Below are positions 24,508 through 32,678 of a stretch of DNA of 40,012 nt, piece by piece. This DNA comes from CAWDLX01 sp046728155. GTDB lineage: Bacteria; Actinomycetota; Actinomycetes; Mycobacteriales; Micromonosporaceae. Position 1 is the stretch's first letter. Each line of letters starts with the position of its first letter. Location of the stretch: positions 1 through 40,012 of the forward strand of contig JBKPDY010000015.1 in assembly GCA_046728155.1 (NCBI GenBank), read 5' to 3'. A program made the translations under genes and the position numbers. The notes beneath the pieces were generated by a model. That model made no database searches. It worked only from the letters and a program-made list of their open reading frames with translations, and was not told the DNA's origin.

Positions 24508-26643
24508 CTACCGCACCCCGGCCGGCGCCCGCACGACCGGATCGGCCCGGCCCTCCCGTAGCCCGTACCGGCGGTACACCTTCCGCAGTGGCCCGGGCGC
24601 CCACCAGTTCCACCGGCCCAACAGCCGCATCGTGGCCGGCACGAGCAGAGTCCGTACCAGCGCGGCGTCCACCGCCACGGCGACGAGGGTGCCGATGCCC
24701 AGCATCTTGATGGTCGCGGCGCCGCCCGTCGCGAAACCGCCGATGACGATGATGAGCAGCGCGGCCGCCGCGGTGATGATCCGGCCGGTTCGCTGCAGAC
24801 CGGTCGTCACCGCCCCGGTGTTGTCACCGGTACGATCCCACTCCTCACGAACCCGCGAGAGCAGGAACACCTCGTAGTCCGTTGATAGTCCGAAGAGGAC
24901 GGCCAGCATCAGGATGAGGTTCGTCGGCTCGAGGAACCCGGTTGGCGTAAAGCCGAGCCAGCTCGAGAGATGGCCGTCCTGGAATACCCAGACGACCACG
25001 CCGAACGAGGCGCCGATCGAGATGATGTTCATGACAATCGCCTTGACCGGCAGGACGATCGAGCCGAATGCCAGGAACAGCAACAGGAACGTCACCAAAC
25101 CCACGTAGAGCGCCATCCACGGCAGCCGCGAGCCGAGGCTGGCCAACTGGTCGAGGTCGGCGGCGGGTCGACCCGTGACGAGTACCTGGGAGCCGGGTGG
25201 GGCGGGCAACGCCCGCACCGCCGAAACGACCTCGCGCGACCGGTTGGAGCTGGGCGCTCCGGTGTAGGCGATGCTCACCAGGGACGACGCACCTCTGGTC
25301 GCGGTGACTGTTGCATTGGTGACGCCGGCGACGCCAACGGCGGATTGAGCGAAGGTCTGACCCGCCGCGGCGCCGCCTCCGTCGACAAGGGCGACGATCG
25401 GCGACAGGCTCCCGCCCGGGAAGTCGGCGGCGATCCGCTCGGCGACGACCCGACTTGGTGTGCCGGCGGGCAGCACCCGTTCGTCGAACCCGCCGAACGA
25501 AGCGCGCAGGAATGGAGTCGCAACCGCTAGCAGCACCCCGGCCACCACGACGAGGTAAAGAACCGGCCGCCGCATGACACTGCGGGCCAGCCGGGCCCAG
25601 CCGGAGCCGGCGCCGGCCGACCTGACCCGCCGACTGTTGACCCGCGGCCCCAGCAGGGTCAGCACCGCCGGCAGCGTCGTCAGCGCGGCCAACATGGCGA
25701 CCAGCACCGCTGACATCCCGCCGTACGCCATCGACTTGAGGAACCCCATTGGGAAGAGCAGAAGGCTGGAGAGCGCGAGCGCCACGGTGAGTCCGGAGAC
25801 GGCGACGGTCCGACCGGCGGTGGTGATCGTGCGGCGCATGGCCTCACGCGTGTCGCGACCGGCGGCGAGCTCCTCCCGGAAGCGACTCACGATGAACAGG
25901 GCGTAGTCGACCGACATGCCGAGCGCGAGCAGCGTGATGACGTTCGTCGCGAACACGGATATGTCGGTGTAGCCGGCGATCATGCGGGTGATGACGAAAG
26001 CGCCCATCGTCGCCACGATCCCCACCAGGATCGGCATCGCCGCGGCGACGAACCCCCGGAACACCACGATCAGCAGGATGAGGAGGATCGGCAGCGAGAG
26101 GGTCTCGGCCCGGACGATGTCCCGCTCGATCTGCGTGTTGGCATCAGCCTGGAAGCTGATGTTGCCGCCGATCTGGGCCCGCACGCCGGAGCCAGCCTCC
26201 AACAGTGGCATGATCGCGGCGAGGTCGCTCCCCTTGCCGCTCAACCCATCCTCGCGAAGCCGGATCGACGCGTACGTCTCATGACGGTCCTGGGACACAA
26301 GCATCGGCGAACCGGTTAGGTAGTACGACTCAACCGAGGCGACCTCGGGTCGACTGTCGAGGCGGGCCAGTACCGCGGTCACCGGTCCACGCAGTCCAGG
26401 CTGGTCCACAGTGGATGAGTCGCTGGAGTAAAGCACGACGACATCGGCGGCCTGGGGACCGAATTCCGCCTGGATTCGGGCGTTGGCGACGCTGGACTGG
26501 CTGCTCGGGTCGTCGAAGCCGCCACTGCCCAGTGTCCCGAACAGGCCGGTCCCCCACAGCCCGCCGACCAGTACCAGGACACCGGTTGCCCCGACTACCC
26601 ACCACCTCAAGCGGGCGATCGCGCCGCCCCACCACACGAACAT
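24508..26643 (-). CDS. MMPL-family (RND-type) exporter
   Basis: The 711-residue protein has the duplicated MMPL architecture: a membrane helix near residue 12-30, an extracytoplasmic loop (~35-180), a block of five to six helices with SVDYALFIVSRFREEL, a second extracytoplasmic loop (~390-500), and a second helix block with STDYEVFLLSRVREEW. The paired Asp-Tyr signatures mark the proton-relay helices. Members export lipids, siderophores or drugs. GGAGG before ATG fixes the start; the in-frame ATG upstream lacks one. Divergent from a TetR regulator, the usual local repressor arrangement. Confidence 0.93.
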   Translation of the reverse strand: MFVWWGGAIARLRWWVVGATGVLVLVGGLWGTGLFGTLGSGGFDDPSSQSSVANARIQAEFGPQAADVVVLYSSDSSTVDQPGLRGPVTAVLARLDSRPEVASVESYYLTGSPMLVSQDRHETYASIRLREDGLSGKGSDLAAIMPLLEAGSGVRAQIGGNISFQADANTQIERDIVRAETLSLPILLILLIVVFRGFVAAAMPILVGIVATMGAFVITRMIAGYTDISVFATNVITLLALGMSVDYALFIVSRFREELAAGRDTREAMRRTITTAGRTVAVSGLTVALALSSLLLFPMGFLKSMAYGGMSAVLVAMLAALTTLPAVLTLLGPRVNSRRVRSAGAGSGWARLARSVMRRPVLYLVVVAGVLLAVATPFLRASFGGFDERVLPAGTPSRVVAERIAADFPGGSLSPIVALVDGGGAAAGQTFAQSAVGVAGVTNATVTATRGASSLVSIAYTGAPSSNRSREVVSAVRALPAPPGSQVLVTGRPAADLDQLASLGSRLPWMALYVGLVTFLLLFLAFGSIVLPVKAIVMNIISIGASFGVVVWVFQDGHLSSWLGFTPTGFLEPTNLILMLAVLFGLSTDYEVFLLSRVREEWDRTGDNTGAVTTGLQRTGRIITAAAALLIIVIGGFATGGAATIKMLGIGTLVAVAVDAALVRTLLVPATMRLLGRWNWWAPGPLRKVYRRYGLREGRADPVVRAPAGVR

Positions 26644-26712
26644 TCGCACCTCCTCTGCAAAGTGCCTTCTGAAAGCCCCGCGGGCGCCGTACAATTAACG
26701 GAGTAAGCTTCA

Positions 26713-26725
26713 TAAACGCTGTTTA
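26713..26725. promoter_or_regulatory. candidate TetR operator between the mmpL-type and tetR-type genes
   Basis: TAAAC-GCT-GTTTA is a perfect inverted repeat inside an AT-rich 40-base island in the 130-base divergent gap. An outer AGTAA...TTACT pair (26702-26728) overlaps it. The position fits simultaneous control of both genes by the TetR protein. Confidence 0.5.
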
Positions 26726-26773
26726 CTATTACCCAGGTCGTTCGCAGCCGTCAAGGGAGTTCACGAAAACGTC

Positions 26774-27496
26774 ATGTCAACGATCGAGCAGGCCTCGCCG
26801 AGCCGCCGCGAGCGACTCCGGACCGCGACCGTCGCCGAGATCAAAGAGGTCGCGCGTGACCTGCTGGTCAACGGCGGCCCGAGCGCAATCTCGCTGCGGG
26901 CGATCGCGCGCGAGATGGGCATGACAGCCCCGGCCATCTACCGTTACTTCGCCGGCCTGGACGCGCTGATTCAGGACCTCGTCGAGGACCTGTTCGACGA
27001 GATGCGCGAGATCGTCGAATCGGCCCGCCCGGCCGACGCAGGCCCGGTCGACCAGCTCATCCACATGGCCCGGGCGTTCCGTCGTTGGTCCGTGGCGCAT
27101 CCGGCGGAGTTCGGACTCATGTTCGGCAGTCCGATCCCTGGTGTGGCCCAATTTGAAGACGGTTGCCAGACACCCGAGCACGCCGGCGCTCGCTTCGGTG
27201 CCCCGTTCCTGGACGCGTTCGGCGTGCTGTGGCGGCAGGGTCGGATCGCCAGGATCGCCACCGTCCCGGCCGAGCTGATCGAGTCCCGACTCGGTCCCTA
27301 CCTCGGGCCGTACCGGGAGACCTTCGGCTCCGACGTTCCGGTCCAGATGATCTACGCGTACCTGTCCGCCTGGACCCGGCTCTACGGCCTGGTGGCGATG
27401 GAGGTCTTCGGGCACCTGGGCTGGGCGGTCACCGACGTCGAACCGCTCTTCGAGGTCGAGCTGGCGGCGTTCGTGTCGCAGCTCGCCTCCGCCTAA
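26774..27496 (+). CDS. TetR-family transcriptional regulator
   Basis: The 240-residue protein has an N-terminal TetR helix-turn-helix (~15-65: ISLRAIAREMGMTAPAIYRYFAGLDAL). Its ligand domain contains RRWSVAHPAEFGLMFGSPIPG and AWTRLYGLVAMEVFGHLG, the pattern of the WHG C-terminal class. The ATG start is the first in frame. It is divergent from the MMPL exporter and most likely represses it. Its last 11 codons are echoed by a similar 33-base stretch about 142 bases downstream. Confidence 0.92.
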   Translation: MSTIEQASPSRRERLRTATVAEIKEVARDLLVNGGPSAISLRAIAREMGMTAPAIYRYFAGLDALIQDLVEDLFDEMREIVESARPADAGPVDQLIHMARAFRRWSVAHPAEFGLMFGSPIPGVAQFEDGCQTPEHAGARFGAPFLDAFGVLWRQGRIARIATVPAELIESRLGPYLGPYRETFGSDVPVQMIYAYLSAWTRLYGLVAMEVFGHLGWAVTDVEPLFEVELAAFVSQLASA

Positions 27497-27602
27497 CGAG
27501 GCCAGCCGCCGCGACAACGTAGTGATGTACGGCGCCACCGATGACGAGCTGATCATCATTCAGGCCCAGTACCACTACGACGGCTGACCATTGAGGTGCC
27601 GG

Positions 27603-27635
27603 CTGGCAGCCTTCGTGTCGCGGCTCGCTTCCGCC
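27603..27635 (+). pseudogene. degenerate copy of the tetR 3' end
   Basis: Thirty-three bases here match the end of the TetR gene (27461-27493) at 29 positions and read LAAFVSRLASA against LAAFVSQLASA. Between the copies is an open stretch ending at 27587 whose translation ends GATDDELIIIQAQYHYDG. This looks like protein-coding sequence without a full gene around it. The region 27497-27668 is probably the scar of a decayed or partly duplicated gene. Confidence 0.4.
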
Positions 27636-27668
27636 TGGCCGCCGCTGAGCGCGGTTAGGGTGGTCGGC

Positions 27669-29609
27669 ATGTCGACCGGGCCACCGCTGCTGGGCGTAGC
27701 CGGAGCATGGGGCCCGGCCGAGATCGCCCTGGCGCGACGGTTCGACGAGCTGCATCAGCTGATCTACGTGCGCGGTGGGATCCGGCCGTCCAACGCGGCG
27801 CTCGAGGAAGTCGCCAAGCTCGTCCTCATCCGGCTGTGGAGTCTGCGCGACGGCGTGAGCGGCCTCTTCACCGACGGCACGGTGCCCGAGTTCCAGCAAG
27901 CCTTCGCCGCCGCCCTCGCCTCGCCCGAGCTGGTCGCGGTCGACCCGGCCGGCGTCGAGCACCCGGTCTGGCCGGCCGGCGAACCGTTCCGGCTGACCGA
28001 CCATGCGCTGCTGCGCGCGGCGGCCCGCATCATCGCAGAGACCGTCGACCATGGCGTGCCGGCGGTGTCGGATCCGCTCGGCGTGGCCTTCGACGCGCTC
28101 CTGGCCGGTCGCTACGACCACGCCGGCGGTCTCGGCACGTACCTCACCCCGAGCGGCGTTGCCAGGATGATGGCCGAGATCGCACTCTCCTTTGTGGACA
28201 TTCAAACGGTGTCCCAACTGGACGGCCCGGGCTTCGGCGACCCGTACTGCGGAACGGGGCGCTTCCTGATCGCCACACTCGAGGTGCTGCGCGCCGCGGA
28301 GCGCACCGATCCGGTCGCCGCGACGCTGTTGCGGGGCGGCGCCTACGGGGCGGACCAGGCCGGCTCCGCCATCGCCAAGGCACGGATCAACCTGCTCCTC
28401 TGCGGCGTCCGGCGGCCGCTGGTCTGGACCGTCCGCGACTCGGTCACCGACTCCGATGTGGACCGCTTGCTGGTGCCACTGATCCTCACCAACCCGCCGT
28501 TCGGCGACGGCAAGTACGACGACCCGGTTGGGATTGCCGCGACATCGGCCGCGATCCCCCGGCTGCGCGGCCGGCGTCGCCTCGACCCGAGCCTGGTCGG
28601 GCTGGTCCGGGCGGTGAACCTGCTCATCCCCGGCGGAGTCCTCGGCATAGTGCTGCCCGATGGGGTGATCTCGTCCGGCGCGTTCGCCGATCTGGTACTC
28701 GACGCCGACGGCGATGTCAGCCTCGCCGCTTGCGTCAGCCTGCCGACGGCGACGTTCTCGCTCAGCGGGACGGTCGCGAAGACCAGCGCCGTCTTCATCC
28801 GCCGCGCGCCGGGATCGCGCCAGGTCGCGCTGGCCCGGGTCGAACACGTCGGCTACCTGCGTCAAGGTGGCCGAGCCGCGGCCGATCCGGCCGGCGACGA
28901 GCTCCCGGATGTCTCCCGTATGATCCGCCAGCGATTATCCACTAAGGACACTGGCGGTCCGCTCGTGGCGTTCGCGGCCACGGCCGGCTTACGCACGCTC
29001 GACCCCTCCGCGCTGGATCCTGCGGCGGCGGCCGCCCGGCGGGAGTTGATCGACCAGGACGGCATCGAGCTTCGCGAGCTGCTCATCCCGGTACCGACGC
29101 CGCGTGCGACGGCCGTGACATCGCCGTTCATCTCGGTGCTGCATGTGGACGATCTCGGCACGATCGACTGGCCGGCCGTCTACGGCCACAAGCCAACGAC
29201 ACCGGGCCTCCTCGCCCGGCCGGGCCAACTGGTCGTGTCGCTGCTCAACCCGGCCCGGCTGCGGGCGGCCGTCGTCCCCGAGGCCGTTCAGATCTCAGCC
29301 GAGTTCGGCGTCTTTGCCGCCCGCGGCGACCCGTACGGCGTACTGGGGGTGTTGCATACGCCGCTCGTCCGGGCGCAACTTCGTCCCCTGGGCACTGGAA
29401 CCTCGAGTTCACGCCGGCGGATCCGGGCCGACGACCTGCTCGGTGTTGTCGTCCCCAAACTCGCCGCGGAGGACCTCGACCGGCTAGGACGTGAGGTCAG
29501 GTCCGCGGTGGACCAGGTCGACGCCGGCCGGAACCGGCTCGCTCGCCTCGTGTCCGGTATCTTGCGGGTCCGCGATGACAACCGGGAGCCACCGCCTCGA
29601 CGTCACTGA
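27669..29609 (+). CDS. orphan N6-adenine DNA methyltransferase with HsdS-like C-terminal part
   Basis: The 646-residue protein has an HsdM-like helical N-terminus (~15-130), a methylase core with AdoMet motif FGDPYCGTGRF (189-199) and catalytic NPPF (275-278), then a C-terminal ~170-residue region. That region (SPFISVLHVDDLG, RPGQLVVSLLNPARLRAAVVPE, SAEFGVF, TPLVRAQL, GTSSSRRRI) resembles a type I specificity-subunit target-recognition domain. It would methylate adenine in double-stranded DNA with its own built-in specificity. No restriction subunit, helicase or nuclease gene adjoins it. ATG at MSTGPPLLG was chosen; an upstream TTG-type extension overlaps the tetR-like remnant. Confidence 0.85.
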   Translation: MSTGPPLLGVAGAWGPAEIALARRFDELHQLIYVRGGIRPSNAALEEVAKLVLIRLWSLRDGVSGLFTDGTVPEFQQAFAAALASPELVAVDPAGVEHPVWPAGEPFRLTDHALLRAAARIIAETVDHGVPAVSDPLGVAFDALLAGRYDHAGGLGTYLTPSGVARMMAEIALSFVDIQTVSQLDGPGFGDPYCGTGRFLIATLEVLRAAERTDPVAATLLRGGAYGADQAGSAIAKARINLLLCGVRRPLVWTVRDSVTDSDVDRLLVPLILTNPPFGDGKYDDPVGIAATSAAIPRLRGRRRLDPSLVGLVRAVNLLIPGGVLGIVLPDGVISSGAFADLVLDADGDVSLAACVSLPTATFSLSGTVAKTSAVFIRRAPGSRQVALARVEHVGYLRQGGRAAADPAGDELPDVSRMIRQRLSTKDTGGPLVAFAATAGLRTLDPSALDPAAAAARRELIDQDGIELRELLIPVPTPRATAVTSPFISVLHVDDLGTIDWPAVYGHKPTTPGLLARPGQLVVSLLNPARLRAAVVPEAVQISAEFGVFAARGDPYGVLGVLHTPLVRAQLRPLGTGTSSSRRRIRADDLLGVVVPKLAAEDLDRLGREVRSAVDQVDAGRNRLARLVSGILRVRDDNREPPPRRH

Positions 29610-29613
29610 CGGG

Positions 29614-29633
29614 TGTCCGGAGTCCACCGGACA
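29614..29633 (+). terminator. hairpin after the methylase gene
   Basis: A perfect 7-base stem TGTCCGG / CCGGACA with a 6-base loop begins 5 bases after the methylase stop. Likely intrinsic terminator. The remaining ~170 bases to 29806 hold no convincing gene. Confidence 0.55.
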
Positions 29634-29806
29634 GATCGGGGAGGAAAGCTGGTGGGCCCACCGACCACGAGGCACAGTTCCGCGACTTCGTATCGGCGGT
29701 CGGCCGCACGGTCAATGTGACGCGTGCCGCCGCCAAAGGGTCATGCACCGACACGTTGCGATTGGTCCGGGATACGAGGTTTAGGGGTGTGCCAGAGGTC
29801 GGCCGA

Positions 29807-31348
29807 TCAGTCAGCCGGCCGCGCCCGCAGCGGGTGCCCGACGCTGGTCAGGCACCTCCCGGACGCGAGGTCGAAGCTCCAACCATGCAGCTGACAGGTG
29901 AGGGTGCCGTTCTCGATGACCCCGAAGCGGCTCAGGTCCGCCTTCAGATGGGGGCATCGTCGCTGCACGACCCAGTCGTCGAGCCTGATGTCCTCGGCGT
30001 CTGTGGTCCGCTGATGCTCGTCGTACCATCCCTCGGCGTACTGCAGCCGCTCCTCGGAAAGGCATTTGAAGAACGAGTAGACGAACTCGTTGTACTGTCC
30101 GATCCTCGCCGCGGAGAACCGGCACGACAGGAAGAGTGAGTTCACCCAGTCGATCTCGTCGGCGTGAAGCAGCTGCTCGACCAGTGCCCGTTGGGTGCGA
30201 AAGCGATAACGGACCTTCTCGTCGGCGTACCGGCGGACCTCTTTGCCCGGGAAGTCGATCACGATGGATTCCACGCCGTCGTCGTCGACCAGATCGAACC
30301 GGACCGGCCCACCGACGCCGGTCGCGAGGTAGATCGACTCCTCCAGCAACGGCTCGACGCGCTCCTTCATCCGCGCCAGGACATCGACCTCGGGATGGCG
30401 CCAGGTCTGTTTGACCTGAGCGATGAGCGGGCGCTTTCGCTCGGCGTACGCCGCGAGGTACTCGGCTTTCGCGGCGAAGAAGGCATTGAGATCCCCGACC
30501 GGATGGGTGACCTCGCAGGTCTCCTCGCCGAGGACCGCGACCGAGCCCGGGAGAAGCACCACGCCGTTGTCCCGCCCGATCTTTGCGTACTCGGCCAGGA
30601 AGACGCTCTGGTCGGGGAAGATGTTGCCCTCGTCGATACCGAAGTCGTTGAGGTGCCACAGCTCCTCGTCGAGGAAGCAGGGCGGACCGGCGATCGGGAA
30701 GACCCACGACGCTTTGAGGTCGTCGATGTAGCGCCAGGTCCGGTCGAACTGCCGGTCCCTCTTCTGCTTACCGAAGGCCAGCTTGGCGGCTTCCGGCAGC
30801 TCGTAGACCATCGGGTACCAGATCGCCCCGGAGAACTGGAGCATGTGCGCGTGCACGTGGCCCAGTTCGGCGAAGGCCGACAGGTCGGTCGGGCGGGCGT
30901 CGTTCTGGTTCAGCAGCCGCAGCCCGCCGTACTCGACCCAGAGCGACGAGTCGCCGATGGGACCGTCCGTCGGCGAGGTCAAGGCCTGGATCATGACGTT
31001 CAGCCCGCCGTCGAGCTCGGTCACCTCCCCGGAGACCGTCTTGACGAACCGGGTGAAGCCCACGTCTCGCAGCTCGTCCTCGAGCTGGCTCGTCGGATAC
31101 TCCGGCAGCAACACGGTCGCCTTCTTGCTGACGTGCCCTCGCAGATGCTCGGCGTCGAAGTGGTCCCGGTGCAGGTGCGACACGTAGAGGTAGTCGACCT
31201 CGCCGAGGTGTTCCCAGTCCAGCTCGGAGTTGTCCGGAAACGGGAACCACGAGGCGAAGTACGCGGGGTTGACCCACGGATCAGTGAGAATGCTGCCGGC
31301 CCCGGTGTCGATGCGCACGCTCGCGTGTCCGGTACCCGTGATCCGCAC
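29807..31348 (-). CDS. metallo-beta-lactamase-fold plus Rieske [2Fe-2S] fusion protein
   Basis: The 513-residue protein has an N-terminal UlaG-like MBL fold with the metal motif HLHRDH (58-63). A long middle region (~240-440) carries no motif I recognise. A C-terminal Rieske domain has both ligand pairs: Cys465-Pro-His467 and Cys485-x-x-His488 (CQLHGW). The domain content recalls CMP-N-acetylneuraminate hydroxylase (CMAH), but there the Rieske domain comes first; here it is last. A redox or hydroxylation role on an unknown substrate is plausible. GTG start. It is divergent from the DUF2631 gene. Confidence 0.85.
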   Translation of the reverse strand: MRITGTGHASVRIDTGAGSILTDPWVNPAYFASWFPFPDNSELDWEHLGEVDYLYVSHLHRDHFDAEHLRGHVSKKATVLLPEYPTSQLEDELRDVGFTRFVKTVSGEVTELDGGLNVMIQALTSPTDGPIGDSSLWVEYGGLRLLNQNDARPTDLSAFAELGHVHAHMLQFSGAIWYPMVYELPEAAKLAFGKQKRDRQFDRTWRYIDDLKASWVFPIAGPPCFLDEELWHLNDFGIDEGNIFPDQSVFLAEYAKIGRDNGVVLLPGSVAVLGEETCEVTHPVGDLNAFFAAKAEYLAAYAERKRPLIAQVKQTWRHPEVDVLARMKERVEPLLEESIYLATGVGGPVRFDLVDDDGVESIVIDFPGKEVRRYADEKVRYRFRTQRALVEQLLHADEIDWVNSLFLSCRFSAARIGQYNEFVYSFFKCLSEERLQYAEGWYDEHQRTTDAEDIRLDDWVVQRRCPHLKADLSRFGVIENGTLTCQLHGWSFDLASGRCLTSVGHPLRARPAD

Positions 31349-31433
31349 CTGACCGGTCCCCCTCTGTCCGCTGGCTCGCCGACGGGTGCCAGACTACTTC
31401 TGGCGAAGGATCGTGGGAGAAAGGGGACCGAAC

Positions 31434-31661
31434 GTGTCCGGCGACGACGAACCGGTGACTTCACCGGACCAGCTCAAGCCTACGGTGAGTCGCCGGGCCG
31501 CCCGCCTCGGCGCGGTCGTGACTATCGTGATCCTGCTGCTGATGACGATTGGCAACAAGCTGGGCCACATCCAGGATCTGTGGCTGATCGGTATCGCTGC
31601 CATCATCGCGTCCGCACTCGTGCTCGACGTGGTGCTACGGCGCAACGGCCTCCGGTCCTGA
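31434..31661 (+). CDS. DUF2631 small membrane protein
   Basis: The 75-residue protein begins with a polar segment containing EPVTSPDQLKP, then two membrane segments (about 26-44 and 50-67) and ends LRRNGLRS. This matches the DUF2631 family of actinobacteria, whose genes lie near dxr and rlmN. GTG at VSGDDEP was chosen because AAGGGGA precedes it by 8 bases. Function unknown. In this genome an 8-kb block separates it from dxr. Confidence 0.82.
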   Translation: MSGDDEPVTSPDQLKPTVSRRAARLGAVVTIVILLLMTIGNKLGHIQDLWLIGIAAIIASALVLDVVLRRNGLRS

Positions 31662-31696
31662 CTGTTGGCGCGGGCACTAAGGCTGTGCAATCGGGC

Positions 31697-31714
31697 CGGC
31701 CGACAATGCGGCCG
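31697..31714. terminator. hairpin between convergent genes
   Basis: CGGCCG, a 6-base loop, CGGCCG lies between the 3' ends of the DUF2631 and DivIVA-like genes. Short but perfect and GC-rich, so possibly a bidirectional terminator. Confidence 0.35.
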
Positions 31715-31731
31715 ACGCGGTGAAACATGCG

Positions 31732-32667
31732 TCAGCGGCGCACGAGCTCGCGGACCTCGCGCAGAGCCTGGTTGACCTCGGCCTCGAAGTATCCGCCAGG
31801 AACGAGACTGAACTGGTTCGGGTCGAGTTCGGACTCGTTGAGCGGCATGCTCGACCGGCCGGACAGGGCAGCGATGATCGCGTCGAACAGGCGATTGACC
31901 TGGATCGCGTCGTATCCGCTGCCGAACCGGCGGGCGGTGAAGGTACGCCGCATCGAGTCGATCCGCTGCAGTTCGTGCGGGGTCGCCGGGCCGCCTGAGA
32001 TCGGCATGGCGCCACTAAGGTCCAACCGCATTTCGTGCGTCATGTCCATCCGCCCGCGCCGGCCGGCGAAGTCCCCGGCCGGGGTGTACTCGCGCTGCTC
32101 GAAGCGCGGGATGCCGTTGCCGGTGTACGGCTGGCCACCCGGGTACTGCGGGTGGGCGCCACTACCGCCGTACGGGCCACCGACCGGTGGGGCCGACATG
32201 GGCCGCATCGGTGGCGCGGACATCGGGCGCACCGGTGGGGCCGACATCGGCGGGGCCATGCCGTAGCCGCCAATCGGCGGGCCAGACATCTGGGCCGGCA
32301 TCGGGGTGAGCGGGCGGGACGGCATCGGCGGTGCGGGAACGCTCGGCCGGCGTGGCTCCAGTGGCATCTCGTCCCGCAGGGCGGAGAGGCGGTCGCTGGT
32401 GGGGCGACGGTCGAACCCGCCGCTACGCTCCTCGAGATCGGCGAGCTGCCGTTCTACCCGGTCAAGGTGCAGATCGACCTGCCACTCGTCGTAGCCGCCG
32501 AAGCGGACGCGGAAGACGACGTCGTGCACCTCCTGGGCCGCCACGGGGGCGCCGATCGGGTCACCGCCGAGGGTCGCCTCAACCCGGTCGAGGAAGGCGT
32601 CGACCTCGTCGACCTTGTAGCCGCGCCGGAGCGCGCGCCGCCTGAACCGCTGACCCTGACTCGTCAC
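31732..32667 (-). CDS. DivIVA-domain protein with proline-rich repeats
   Basis: The 311-residue protein has two DivI1A-type motifs near its N-terminus (FRRRALRRGYKVDEVDAFLDRVE; VRFGGYDEWQVDLHLDRVE), a Pro/Met/Gly-rich centre (~105-200) and a third motif near the end (ARRFGSGYDAIQVNRLFDAI). Such motifs are the polar/septal targeting element of DivIVA-like proteins in actinobacteria, but this protein lacks the long coiled coil of Wag31. GTG was chosen as start because AAAGGCGG lies directly upstream; the ATG five codons earlier overlaps that site. It is the next gene after rlmN. Confidence 0.85.
   Translation of the reverse strand: MTSQGQRFRRRALRRGYKVDEVDAFLDRVEATLGGDPIGAPVAAQEVHDVVFRVRFGGYDEWQVDLHLDRVERQLADLEERSGGFDRRPTSDRLSALRDEMPLEPRRPSVPAPPMPSRPLTPMPAQMSGPPIGGYGMAPPMSAPPVRPMSAPPMRPMSAPPVGGPYGGSGAHPQYPGGQPYTGNGIPRFEQREYTPAGDFAGRRGRMDMTHEMRLDLSGAMPISGGPATPHELQRIDSMRRTFTARRFGSGYDAIQVNRLFDAIIAALSGRSSMPLNESELDPNQFSLVPGGYFEAEVNQALREVRELVRR
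32186..32257 (-). repeat. in-frame 24-base tandem repeat in the DivIVA-like gene
   Basis: Three consecutive 24-base units encode MSAPPVGG, MSAPPMRP and MSAPPVRP within the proline-rich linker. The units differ at several bases. Length variation would not break the frame. Confidence 0.6.
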
Positions 32668-32678
32668 TGTTCCGCCTT

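Noticed and set aside
30164..31723. Open frame of 519 codons on + across the MBL-Rieske gene
   Set aside because: The minus-strand frame has complete MBL and Rieske motifs; this one has none and runs through the DUF2631 gene in another frame.
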